DNA of 32,347 nt from Sediminicola sp047612485 (GTDB lineage: Bacteria > Bacteroidota > Bacteroidia > Flavobacteriales > Flavobacteriaceae): contig JBLGAT010000025.1 in the NCBI GenBank assembly GCA_047612485.1, positions 1-32,347 of the forward strand, in the 5' to 3' direction. Within the stretch, counting starts at the first letter, position 1, and each line of letters starts with the position of its first letter. Below the pieces are notes generated by a model, which saw only the letters and a list, made by a program, of their open reading frames with translations, searched no databases and was not told where the DNA came from. The translations under genes and the position numbers were made by a program. Positions 1 through 7,681 of this stretch are shown piece by piece.

Positions 1-903
1 TAAAGGAATGTACAAATAGTCTCGTAACCAACTGGATAAAGAAATATGCCATCTACCCCATAAATCTGAAAAGCCTAATGATGCATAAGGATACCTAAAG
101 TTGTCAGGTAAAATAATGCCAAGCATTAAAGCAATACCAATAGCACAAGTTGAGTACCCTGCAAAGTCGAAAAATATTTGCCCAGAGAAAGCTAAAGTCC
201 CTATCCAAGCATCCATACCATGTAATAATTTGGAAGAACCAAACACATCATCAGCTGTTCCAGAAAGTAAGGTGTCTGCTAACACTACCTTTTGAAAAAC
301 ACCGATGGTTAATAAAAAAAGGCCCCAAACAAATTGATTGTACGTTGCTCTTTTTTCTTCATAAAATTGTGTGATTAAATCTTTAGCTCTTACAATTGGT
401 CCTGCAACGAGTTGCGGAAAGAAAGTGACATATAAAGCAAAATCTAAAAAGGTTCTGGCGGGTTCTATTTTCCGTTTGTATAAATCTATGGTGTACGACA
501 TAGTTTGGAAGGTGTAAAACGAAATTCCCATGGGTAGAATAATATCCATTGGCCTAGCTTGAAAATCGACACCAACCGTATTTGCTACGGATACAAAGTT
601 TTCTAAAAGAAAATCACCATATTTAAAAAAGGCTAAAAAACCTAGATTAACAAACATGCTTAAGAGCAACCAAAATTTTCGTTTTTGAGGATTGTCTTCT
701 ACTGCCAAACGTTTTCCTGCTGTCCAATCTACCGCAGTAGAAATCCAAAGTAAAATTACTAAAGGTGGATTCCATAAACCATAGAACACATAACTTGCCA
801 ACAGCAACATTCTTTTTTTATTGGTCCAATTTAAAAGTTTTGCGTAGTAAAGTGCTAAAACAATAACCAAAAACACAACGAAACTTAGTGAGTTAAATAG
901 CAT
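1..903 (-). CDS. MBOAT family O-acyltransferase (3' end outside window)
   Basis: Translating the minus strand from the ATG at 903 gives 301 residues with no stop before the window edge, so the C-terminal part is missing. The protein is polytopic and starts MLFNSLSFVVFLVIVLALYY. It contains the hallmark block of the AlgI/MBOAT family, WGRWHISLSSWLRDYLYIPL, at the truncated end, including the first conserved histidine. Further upstream are FPQLVAGPIVRA and FFDFAGYST, also typical of AlgI-like proteins. Such enzymes move acetyl groups across the inner membrane onto exported polysaccharides. The start codon lies two bases after the stop of the SGNH-like gene, so the two are co-transcribed and probably form an O-acetylation module. 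The polysaccharide substrate cannot be told from the sequence. Confidence 0.93.
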   Translation of the reverse strand, partial: MLFNSLSFVVFLVIVLALYYAKLLNWTNKKRMLLLASYVFYGLWNPPLVILLWISTAVDWTAGKRLAVEDNPQKRKFWLLLSMFVNLGFLAFFKYGDFLLENFVSVANTVGVDFQARPMDIILPMGISFYTFQTMSYTIDLYKRKIEPARTFLDFALYVTFFPQLVAGPIVRAKDLITQFYEEKRATYNQFVWGLFLLTIGVFQKVVLADTLLSGTADDVFGSSKLLHGMDAWIGTLAFSGQIFFDFAGYSTCAIGIALMLGIILPDNFRYPYASLGFSDLWGRWHISLSSWLRDYLYIPL

Positions 904-905
904 AA

Positions 906-1943
906 TCAGTTATTTTTTGAGTTTGTAATTGCCTTATCTGCAATCATTATTTTTGCTAATTCAGTGGTAAAGTATCTTGCGTCTTCGGCCGATAAATGCG
1001 ACCATTCTGGACATTTTAGATTCTTAAGCTGTTCGTAATCTTCAAAATGATAGGCTTTTACATTGGTTTGCTGTACCAAATCATCCCAAAAATCTTTTCT
1101 TGGCAATACCTGATTTTCACCTGCTCTTAAACCGCCAGAAGAAGGACAACGTATTAAAATTAGGTTTCCGCCTTTGGCTTTAAATTTTTCAGCATCTTTT
1201 AAAAAAAATGCCATTGTAGCTTCTTTGTCTGGTGGTGGGGCACCTTTGCCAAAATACTTCCAAACGTTAATAATGGTGTTGGCAAAAGCAGTATCTGTGA
1301 GTGTTCTTTCAATCATTTCCAAATTCCTATCCAACGAAGTTATTTCACCAAATTCATAAAAAGGAGGCATGCCTTGTGGTATTCTGTCGCCAATTTTTAT
1401 TCTTTTAAGCAAAGCTTTTAAATCGATATTATCATCTAATTCTTGTTCTCCAGCAGACATTAACGCCAAGTTTTGTTGTAGTGGTAATGACAACTGATGA
1501 TTAATACGTTGTGCAAACGTTCGGTCTTGGTAATAGTCTACTTTGGATTGTGGCCACGACCAAGGTTCCGCTTTGGGAAACGTTGTTGAAAAGAATAAGC
1601 CAGGTGTTACACCAACGATGACGGTACCTGCATAATCTGTGTTTTCAACAATATCATGAAATACGGGCAAAGGTGAGCTACCTACATTGGCCAACTGAAT
1701 TGGGCGTATACCCGTTTGATTTTCCCAGTTATCCAATTGAATATCAAAAAGTGTACGAGACGAGCCCATCAATATAATATTGTCTGGGGTTAAATCTGTA
1801 ACTCTATCTCGTTGAACAGCCCAAAGTGCTTTATTGTCATCTATAGTTGGGACATAATCTTGCGAACGCCAATACAATTCCCAAGCAACAATTCCAATAG
1901 TACTTATAAGAAGTGCACTAATTAATGATTTTTTTATATTCAT
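906..1943 (-). CDS. SGNH-hydrolase-like membrane-anchored protein, MBOAT partner
   Basis: 345 residues. An N-terminal hydrophobic segment (about residues 7-23) looks like an uncleaved anchor, leaving the rest in the periplasm. The motif M-G-S-S-R at 59-63 fits the block I serine of SGNH-type proteins (DltD/AlgJ/AlgX-like), and W-S-H-L-S at 314-318 is the candidate block V histidine, though the usual Asp two residues before His is replaced here. Proteins of this type commonly sit beside MBOAT genes and complete the acetyl transfer to an exported glycan. The gene is directly upstream of the MBOAT gene with a two-base gap. A role in polysaccharide O-acetylation is inferred from fold motifs plus context; the acceptor is unknown. 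Confidence 0.8.
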   Translation of the reverse strand: MNIKKSLISALLISTIGIVAWELYWRSQDYVPTIDDNKALWAVQRDRVTDLTPDNIILMGSSRTLFDIQLDNWENQTGIRPIQLANVGSSPLPVFHDIVENTDYAGTVIVGVTPGLFFSTTFPKAEPWSWPQSKVDYYQDRTFAQRINHQLSLPLQQNLALMSAGEQELDDNIDLKALLKRIKIGDRIPQGMPPFYEFGEITSLDRNLEMIERTLTDTAFANTIINVWKYFGKGAPPPDKEATMAFFLKDAEKFKAKGGNLILIRCPSSGGLRAGENQVLPRKDFWDDLVQQTNVKAYHFEDYEQLKNLKCPEWSHLSAEDARYFTTELAKIMIADKAITNSKNN

Positions 1944-2066
1944 AGTGGTTGGTTTGATTCAATTCAAATTGCGTTTTTACTTTTCGACATTCTGCTCTAC
2001 GGTTAGTCTAAGAATCTGTTATTGAAATCTGATGTTTATCAAATCGAGCTTGGATTCGTGCGACCT

Positions 2067-2074
2067 CAAATGTA
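2067..2074 (-). promoter_or_regulatory. Candidate -7 element for the SGNH/MBOAT operon
   Basis: Read on the minus strand this is TACATTTG, an exact match to the Bacteroidetes TAnnTTTG element. It would give a leader of about 120 bases before the ATG at 1943. No good TTTG is found 19 bases further upstream, so the call is tentative. Confidence 0.35.
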
Positions 2075-2190
2075 CAAAAAATTTTAGGTTATAGTAAACA
2101 TTCTAAAAAAATGGGTTTTAGGCCATCTTGGAGTGTGTGCAGACACCCAGGCCAAGTGGAATTCCAATTGTATCTTATGTGTTCCGATCG

Positions 2191-2296
2191 CTTTTTATAA
2201 TTGCCTTTTCTAGGTCAGGCTAGGGAAGCCGTTGCGTTTTGCTTGCGTACAGATTGGTAAGGCAATTTAAAAAGAGGATTTGTCGCAAGCCAATCT
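2191..2296. repeat. Foldback structure with three nested or interleaved inverted repeats
   Basis: The gap 1944-2566 holds no open frame with coding character. Within it, 2191-2207 (CTTTTTATAATTGCCTT) and 2259-2274 (AAGGCAATTTAAAAAG) are near-perfect inverted repeats with one base inserted, enclosing about 50 bases. Two more short pairs cross this stem: GCTTGCG at 2241-2247 with CGCAAGC at 2284-2290, and AGATTGG at 2251-2257 with CCAATCT at 2290-2296. It may be a decayed mobile foldback element or a structured RNA. No known family was recognised. Confidence 0.5.
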
Positions 2297-2368
2297 CTAT
2301 TTTAAGTGAAATATAGTTTGAATGCATAATGAAGTTGCTAAATCAAAGTAGAGTGCATGTTAAAAGGA

Positions 2369-2396
2369 AGACCTATCGCCTACGCTCGAGGGGACA
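2369..2396. repeat. Solo arm of the flavobacterial foldback repeat
   Basis: A 28-base sequence centred on TCGCCTACGCTCGAGGGGAC. It matches the right arm of the full 95-base elements at 4493, 5081 and 7584 with three differences from the best copy at 2505. No partner left arm is nearby. Confidence 0.65.
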
Positions 2397-2504
2397 AGAT
2401 TAGTTGTTGGTTGTTTGTTGTTGGGGTAATGATTTACTAAATAAATGTGGATAATGAACCAATTGACCTTTGAGTTTTATGTAATGGTGCGGAAGTTGTT
2501 CCAA

Positions 2505-2532
2505 AGACCTCTCGACTGCGCTCGAGGGGACA
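2505..2532. repeat. Solo arm of the foldback repeat, best-preserved copy
   Basis: A 28-base arm with core CTCGACTGCGCTCGAG, followed by GGGACA. The core is itself a mini-hairpin (CTCGA paired with TCGAG). It lies 35 bases beyond the ancestral stop of the broken GNAT gene, in non-coding sequence. Confidence 0.7.
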
Positions 2533-2566
2533 AAGGGAGTGCAATCAATTAAAGTAGTCTTATCGG

Positions 2567-3118
2567 TTAGGTTTTTATTATATCGGTTTCTAAAATTGCG
2601 TACTCAAAATTGTCGGACCATCCAGATTTCAAGGGTAGCACATGTCTTTTTCTGCCTTACCTTATCATTCCCGAATTTTCAAGCACTTTAATGGAACCTA
2701 TATTTTCTACGGCACAGCCTGCTTCTATACGGTGTAGTTTTAGCGTGTTAAATCCGTAGCTTATCATGCCCTTTAAAACCTCGGTGGCATATCCTTTATT
2801 CCATTGTCCCACATGTATTTTATACCATACCTCACCTTTTTTATATTTGCTGGGACTTAGTTTCACGCCAAATAAGCCAATGAATTTGAGGGTTTTTCTT
2901 AGTTCTATGGCAAAAGTGTAGTTTTTAATTTCCTCCAAGTTGTTTTGGGCTAACCAGGGTTCAATAATTGCTTTTGTCTCTTCTATGTTTTTTGGGATAC
3001 CTAAAGCATTATATGCATCCGTCTCTGGGAGAGCATGCAGCTTATGAATGACATCCAAATCCGATATCTCGATCAATCTCAATGTTAACCTGTCGGTACT
3101 TATCAGTATTTTGTTCAT
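2567..3118 (-). pseudogene. GNAT acetyltransferase (RimJ/RimL-like) interrupted by one in-frame stop
   Basis: The frame opens at ATG 3118 and reads as a GNAT N-acetyltransferase: a typical start (TDRLTLRLIEISDLD), an acetyl-CoA-binding segment Q-W-N-K-G-Y-A-T-E at 105-113, and ENIGSIKVLENSGMIR at the C-terminal side. A TAA at 2659-2657 then stops it after 153 residues. The same frame continues without a shift for another 29 codons (GRKRHVLPLKSGWSDN and onward) to a TAA at 2569-2567. That tail is the normal end of the family, where Glu usually stands at the stop position, so one GAA-to-TAA change explains the break. Full length would be 183 codons, normal for the family. It overlaps the MFS gene by four bases. 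The short product, if made, lacks the last beta strand and is probably inactive. Confidence 0.8.
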
Positions 3119-4335
3119 GGTTTCGTGATTAGATTTTTCGGCATTCGAAATTTAATGACTAAGGAAGATAGCACTGTAAGAACCCCAATTGTCAGAACCG
3201 CATATGAAACCCCAAAGATGTCGGCTATGACCCCTGAAACAATGGCACCTATGGCATAACCCAAATCTCGCCATAACCTAAAGACCCCAATACTTTCTGC
3301 CCGTTGTCTTGGAGAGGTAGCCTCTGCAATGGCAGATAAAAATGTGGGGTACACCAATGCTGTCCCAAGACCCAAGAGGGCCGCAATACTGGCCAATTCA
3401 TAAAAACCAGTAAAAAATGGGATGAGCAAGATGGCCAAGCCTTGCAAGAGCATCCCCCAAAAGAGCATCCCTTTTTTAGAATAGAGATCTGCCATTTTTC
3501 CTGTGAACAGCTGTCCAATGCCCCATACGGCTGGGTAAATGGCCGCAATGATCCCAATACTTTTGGAGTCGTAATTAAAGGAGATAAGGAGGATGGGCAA
3601 AAGGCCCCAGATCATCCCATCATTTAAATTGTTGACCAACCCTGCCTGGGTAATGGAACTCAAGGTTTTGTCCTTAAACGAGGTTTCCAAAAAAACATTT
3701 TCCAAGGTATTGGTCACGGTGGTCTTTTGTTCTTGGTCCACAAATTTTCGGGTATCCTTTACAAAGAAGACCGTTAATAATAGACCAATAATAGAAATAC
3801 CGATCCCCAAATAAAAGGGATAGGGAGTAACCCCATATTCTTGTGCAATAATACCAGTTAGAAAGGCGACCACCCCTACGGCAAAATAGCCAGCAAACTC
3901 ATTGATGCCCATGGCCAAGCCACGGTCTTTTTCACCTACCAGATCTATTTTCATCACCACGGTACTGCTCCATGTCAATCCCTGGTTTATCCCTAAAAGG
4001 ATATTGGCAAAAATGACCCAGTTCCAGGTAGGGGCATAGATCAATAAAAAGGGAATAGGAAGGGCAATGACCCAACCCAGTATCAATAAGTTTTTTCTGC
4101 CAAACCTATTGGCCAATTTTCCGGTAAAGTAATTGGTGACGGCCTTGGTGATGCCAAAAACGATGATAAAGGATAAAATGGCTGTTTTGGAAGCGATCCC
4201 AAATTCCAATTCCGCAAATTTGGGGATAATGGTGCGTTCCAAACCTACCATGCCACCAACAAAGGCATTAACGACCACCAAAATGGTGAATTGTGGCCAG
4301 TTTTCCTTTAGACCAAGTTGTATGTTGTTTTTCAC
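3115..4335 (-). CDS. Major facilitator superfamily transporter
   Basis: 406 residues with about twelve hydrophobic segments in two halves separated by a polar loop near residues 195-225. The loop after helix 2 carries G-K-L-A-N-R-F-G-R-K (72-81), the MFS motif A, and the second half has the related GKMADLYSKKG. The start codon is GTG at 4335; an AGAAGAAG stretch just before it could help initiation. The substrate cannot be told from the sequence; a drug or metabolite exporter is one possibility. The stop overlaps the start of the GNAT gene by four bases, so the two were co-expressed. Confidence 0.88.
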   Translation of the reverse strand: MKNNIQLGLKENWPQFTILVVVNAFVGGMVGLERTIIPKFAELEFGIASKTAILSFIIVFGITKAVTNYFTGKLANRFGRKNLLILGWVIALPIPFLLIYAPTWNWVIFANILLGINQGLTWSSTVVMKIDLVGEKDRGLAMGINEFAGYFAVGVVAFLTGIIAQEYGVTPYPFYLGIGISIIGLLLTVFFVKDTRKFVDQEQKTTVTNTLENVFLETSFKDKTLSSITQAGLVNNLNDGMIWGLLPILLISFNYDSKSIGIIAAIYPAVWGIGQLFTGKMADLYSKKGMLFWGMLLQGLAILLIPFFTGFYELASIAALLGLGTALVYPTFLSAIAEATSPRQRAESIGVFRLWRDLGYAIGAIVSGVIADIFGVSYAVLTIGVLTVLSSLVIKFRMPKNLITKP

Positions 4336-4438
4336 GCTTCTTCTTTTCAGGGAAGTCCAAAGATGGGTTAAAAAATTTAGTTGGCTTTATTTTTCATAAG
4401 GGTTATTGGGAATAGTAAGGTGTTCTTTGTTAGTTTAA

Positions 4439-4466
4439 AGCCTGTCGCCTGAGCTAGAGGGGGGCA
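4439..4466. repeat. Degenerate solo arm of the foldback repeat
   Basis: The sequence GTCGCCTGAGCTAGAGGGGG within this interval aligns to the right arm of the full elements, with several changes. It is the first of five repeat-related stretches in the gene-free region 4336-5195. The rest of that region (about 4640-5025) shows no coding pattern or recognisable RNA. Confidence 0.5.
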
Positions 4467-4492
4467 CCTGGAAATCATTTATAAGGTTTAAA

Positions 4493-4587
4493 TGTCAGGT
4501 TGAACGCAGTCGAAACCTATTTGACCGGTAGTTATGAGTTGAAGTAAGTTTATCTGTCCATACCTCTAACCTGCGCTCGATGGGACA
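4493..4587. repeat. Full foldback element, copy 1 (95 bp)
   Basis: Begins TGTCAGGTTGAACGCAGTCG and ends with an arm carrying CTGCGCTCGATGGGACA. The two arms are inverted relative to each other (TGTC at one end, GACA at the other) and enclose about 40 bases. Copies 2 and 3 at 5081 and 7584 have the same layout. The arms resemble bacterial REP doublets: each arm contains its own short palindrome. Confidence 0.75.
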
Positions 4588-4608
4588 AGCAGGATGGAAT
4601 TGGCAAGA

Positions 4609-4636
4609 AGGAGCTCTCGACTGCGGATGGGGGGCA
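4609..4636. repeat. Solo arm of the foldback repeat
   Basis: Contains CTCTCGACTGCGGATGGGGG, matching the right arm but with the second half of its inner palindrome lost. It lies 21 bases after full copy 1 in the same orientation. Confidence 0.55.
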
Positions 4637-5027
4637 TCTCTGATATGAATTAGGGTTCTAGGTGTTATATATGATCGGGACAATATATTTAATTTGGCCG
4701 TTCTTGACTTTCTGAATATCTTTTAAAATTGACCAGTATTGCCTGCCAACCTGTTCTTTGCATTTCTTCGGGATGTATATTTTCGGCTTTCCCGTTTTAT
4801 AAGATTGGTACTAGATGGCGCACCATGGTCTATTTTCCATCACAAGAATCAGATAGCAACCTAACGAGCTGATTGGATTGTAACAAAATAAATGAGCTTT
4901 AATTAAGGGGGGTGACTCATTAAATATAGCGAATATTATCCGTATTTCAAAAAAAAAATAAATTTACCAAATCACTATCTGTGAGAGCTTTAGCAGTGGA
5001 TTGTTAATTGGGATATTATTTAGGGAA

Positions 5028-5055
5028 AACCCCTCGACTCCGCTCAAGTTGCTAC
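5028..5055. repeat. Degenerate solo arm of the foldback repeat
   Basis: Contains CCCCTCGACTCCGCTCAAG, related to the right-arm core; the terminal GGGGACA is replaced by GTTGCTACA. It lies about 25 bases before full copy 2. Confidence 0.5.
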
Positions 5056-5080
5056 AAGAGAATTTGATGGAAGGTGCCAT

Positions 5081-5175
5081 TGTCAGGTTGAAAGCAGTCG
5101 AAACCTATTTGAGTGGTAATCAAGTGCTTAAGAGTGTTTGTTCATCCAGACCTCTCGACTGTGCTCTAGGGGATA
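5081..5175. repeat. Full foldback element, copy 2 (95 bp)
   Basis: Begins TGTCAGGTTGAAAGCAGTCG and ends with an arm containing CTCTCGACTGTGCTCTAGGG. It is the same length as copy 1 and closely similar in the first 35 bases, while the middle has diverged. It ends 20 bases beyond the stop codon of the mutarotase-like gene, as REP-type elements often do. Confidence 0.75.
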
Positions 5176-5195
5176 AAACTTGTAGACCTATTTTT

Positions 5196-6080
5196 TTATG
5201 TGAGCGAAAAAATCTCATAGGTTCTGGTCCATTCGGTAGCTTGTCCAGGTTGAAGGGAGATGTTGTGGAACAATTCCGGACTGATTACATGGGTCCATCC
5301 CCATAGGTTGATGTTGTTGGTATTAAAACTTCCTGTTTCGCGAATCCTGATTTTGCTTTTCTTATTTAATAATTCCCATTGGGCGGTTACCGAAGTGCCT
5401 CCGGATAGATTACTGAAAAAGAACTGCTCTTGGGGTGTTCCTAGAAAAGAAAAATCGTTTTTACCCAGCACCACTTTATGTTCAGGGTTTACGGTTTCCC
5501 CAAAATGGGCGGGCTGTAAGGGAAATGGAAATTTCAAATGATAATGGCTTCCTATTAAATCCTTGTTCACCGCCAAAAAATTGTGGTTGTATTCGTTAGT
5601 GTCAAAGGGTTTGTTACCGGTATTTTTTAATCGGTAGTGAATACTAAAACCACTCTCTAAAAGTTCAATTTCTTTGTTTAGTATATATCCATATCCATTA
5701 TAAATTTTTGAGGTACAGGAAATGGATATTTTAGTGTTGCTTGAGGTACTATTAAATTTGGCGGGTTTTACCAGATAGCCTTTTTGAAAGTCATAAGTGG
5801 CTGTATCTTTTTTTAAGAGTCCCACTCCAATCTTGTGAAACCAATCTCCGATCTCTGCACTCTCAAAACCTAAAGGGGAATCAATGCCAAATTCATTGTA
5901 AAACCCTTTACCATATTGGATATCGGTAGTAATGTTAGTTCGCTCTACACCTGTGACTTCTATGTTCTGGAATTTAAGAGAGGTTATTTTTCCAGACCAA
6001 TCGAAGCGGGAGCCCATATAGTTTTCTGTGGGAAAATCTAAATGAAGTTCTAAGAGTTTATTTGTTAGGGTATGAGGCAT
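5196..6080 (-). CDS. Galactose-mutarotase-like superfamily protein
   Basis: 294 residues, soluble, no signal peptide. The layout is that of the aldose 1-epimerase/glucose-6-phosphate epimerase fold: an N-terminal GSRFDWSGKITSLKF strand pair, N-E-Y-N-H-N-F (about 184-190) where mutarotases carry their catalytic His, and a C-terminal W-G-W-T-H-V-I-S-P-E-L-F segment followed by LQPGQATEWTRTYEI, the usual end of the family. The true sugar substrate is unknown, and some relatives bind sugars without being epimerases. It starts 31 bases after the DedA stop and may be co-transcribed. Confidence 0.65.
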   Translation of the reverse strand: MPHTLTNKLLELHLDFPTENYMGSRFDWSGKITSLKFQNIEVTGVERTNITTDIQYGKGFYNEFGIDSPLGFESAEIGDWFHKIGVGLLKKDTATYDFQKGYLVKPAKFNSTSSNTKISISCTSKIYNGYGYILNKEIELLESGFSIHYRLKNTGNKPFDTNEYNHNFLAVNKDLIGSHYHLKFPFPLQPAHFGETVNPEHKVVLGKNDFSFLGTPQEQFFFSNLSGGTSVTAQWELLNKKSKIRIRETGSFNTNNINLWGWTHVISPELFHNISLQPGQATEWTRTYEIFSLT

Positions 6081-6111
6081 GGAGCGTATTTAAGAAAGCG
6101 CTAAAATAAGA

Positions 6112-6747
6112 TCAGTTTTTTAATAATTTCTTAAGGATCGAAAATAACAATGGCAACATGGTAATGATGATTAAGCTTATAAATATAAGGCCATAATTGT
6201 TTTTCACCCAAGGGATTTCCCCTGCGAAAAATCCGGTCAGAAGAAACAATGTGATCCATGCGATAGCTCCTAAAATCGTGTTTTTCATGAAGATAGGGCG
6301 TCCCATACGTACCATTCCTGCCAAAAATGGAATATAGGTGCGCACTAAAGGGAAAAACCTACCAATGATAATGGCACTGCCTCCGTGTTTTGTATAAAAT
6401 TCTTTGGCCTTGGGAATATGGACCATAATATAGTTTTTAATGAGGTAATTGTTGCTCTGCTTTAAACTTAACCCCAAGGTCATGCCCAAATAGTAGTTGA
6501 TAATATTGCCCGTTATTGCCGCTACAATGAGCAATACCAATAGTACCCATACATTCATATCTGTAGAAGCCGCAACCACCCCTGCCGAAAAGAGAAGTCC
6601 GTCCCCGGGCAAAAAAGGGAACACAATAAGCCCTGTTTCCAACATAATAATTAAGAAAAGGATAAGGTAAGCCTTATAAATGTTATCGGCCACTAAAGAG
6701 ATTAGGGCATCATCGGTATGAAGGATGAAATCTAAAAGTTGCTCCAT
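6112..6747 (-). CDS. DedA family (SNARE-associated/VTT domain) membrane protein
   Basis: 211 residues, integral inner-membrane protein. It has the family marks: an acidic residue E37 before the re-entrant segment F-P-F-L-P-G-D-G (43-50), and G-R-F-F-P-L-V-R-T (129-137) followed by IPFLAG. DedA proteins are undecaprenyl-phosphate or phospholipid translocases/flippases in the best-studied cases and support envelope homeostasis; which lipid this one handles is not visible. It is upstream of the mutarotase-like gene on the same strand. The 267 bases between this gene and the next one upstream show nothing recognisable. Confidence 0.92.
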   Translation of the reverse strand: MEQLLDFILHTDDALISLVADNIYKAYLILFLIIMLETGLIVFPFLPGDGLLFSAGVVAASTDMNVWVLLVLLIVAAITGNIINYYLGMTLGLSLKQSNNYLIKNYIMVHIPKAKEFYTKHGGSAIIIGRFFPLVRTYIPFLAGMVRMGRPIFMKNTILGAIAWITLFLLTGFFAGEIPWVKNNYGLIFISLIIITMLPLLFSILKKLLKN

Positions 6748-7014
6748 AAAAAGGTTAATTAAACGAAGGAAAAGTACAAAATAGCGGTACTACTAAGGCA
6801 ACGGACAAGTAAATTTATTCACAACATTTTAAAACGAAAGTAGCATCTTTTACTAGTTGAAGTTGAGGTGCTTCAATTTCATATTAAAAACATGCAACAT
6901 TTAGGCTAGATACTTTTAGATGCGTCGTTTCATAGAAATATCAAGATAATTTTGAGAAGTAGAGAAAACAAGCAATTACGTATCGCTTTTTTGTTAACTA
7001 TTGATCTATTTTAG

Positions 7015-7359
7015 TTATTCAGTAGCTGTCAGCTGAAATATTTCTTTATCAGCACTATTTAATAAAAGTATCACTCCTACAGTAGCTAAAGTTAATCCTC
7101 CTACTAATCTAAAAACAGCAATTTTTTTTCTTTTTGCCTTGTCAATCTTTGATTTAGGCAATTCCATGATATTTTCAGTGATTTCAACAAAAATGCTATT
7201 TTCATTAACGCGCGCGCATCTTGTTTCAATTCTTTGTCCATTCATCAGGGTTATTTCATAGGTTTTCCCCTTTTCTATTTCGGAAATACTGACAGTTTGG
7301 TAAGTTTGGCAGCTTTGCATCAAAAGTAAAAAGAGTCCTAGTAAATTTATTTTTTTCAT
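7015..7359 (-). CDS. Small putative lipoprotein, function unknown
   Basis: The frame is open from an ATG at 7389, but the ATG at 7359 is preferred because it begins a clean lipoprotein signal: MKKINLLGLFLLLMQSC, with lipobox L-M-Q-S-C. The mature part is about 98 residues: a basic, beta-rich middle (ITLMNGQRIETRCARVNEN) and a hydrophobic helix near the C-terminus (VGGLTLATVGVILLL) that could be membrane-embedded. The beta-rich part slightly recalls small barrel domains, but no family was recognised. It appears to be a stand-alone gene. Confidence 0.6.
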   Translation of the reverse strand: MKKINLLGLFLLLMQSCQTYQTVSISEIEKGKTYEITLMNGQRIETRCARVNENSIFVEITENIMELPKSKIDKAKRKKIAVFRLVGGLTLATVGVILLLNSADKEIFQLTATE

Positions 7360-7583
7360 AAAAGCATATGGTGTAAAGTTGGATAACATCTAATGCTTAA
7401 TTAAATATAGTCATTTTATCCATTTGAATAAAACAACAATATATAGAATATCAACTTTTTTAAATAGACAAAATTCTAAGAGTCTGTGTGGAGATATCAA
7501 TGCTGTAGAAAGTTAGATCTCATATATTAAAGTCTTCTTAACTGACCTAAGGGTAAACTAAGGAAGCTGGTGAAAGGTTTGTT

Positions 7584-7674
7584 TGTCAAGTTCAGGGCAG
7601 TCGAAACCTTTTACCTCCTAATTAGTATTTAAAGTGGACTTAGTCCAGACCTCTCAACGGTGCTCCAAGGGACA
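7584..7674. repeat. Full foldback element, copy 3 (91 bp)
   Basis: Starts TGTCAAGTTCAGGGCAGTCG and ends CTCTCAACGGTGCTCCAAGG then GACA. It has the same inverted-arm layout as copies 1 and 2 but more substitutions and a four-base shorter middle. It sits eight bases past the stop of the dioxygenase-like gene. The remaining bases of the gap 7390-7681 show nothing recognisable. Confidence 0.65.
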
Positions 7675-7681
7675 TCTGATG

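Noticed and set aside
101..374. Plus-strand open frames at the left edge
   Set aside because: They are antisense to the MBOAT gene, whose minus-strand translation has clear family motifs.
4495..4683. A 62-codon minus-strand frame
   Set aside because: It runs through foldback repeats and has no protein-like character.
4439..5175. CRISPR array
   Set aside because: The repeats are diverged, unevenly spaced and in inverted pairs, with no cas genes.
5001..5306. A 101-codon plus-strand frame
   Set aside because: It is made of repeat arms and antisense sequence of the mutarotase-like gene.
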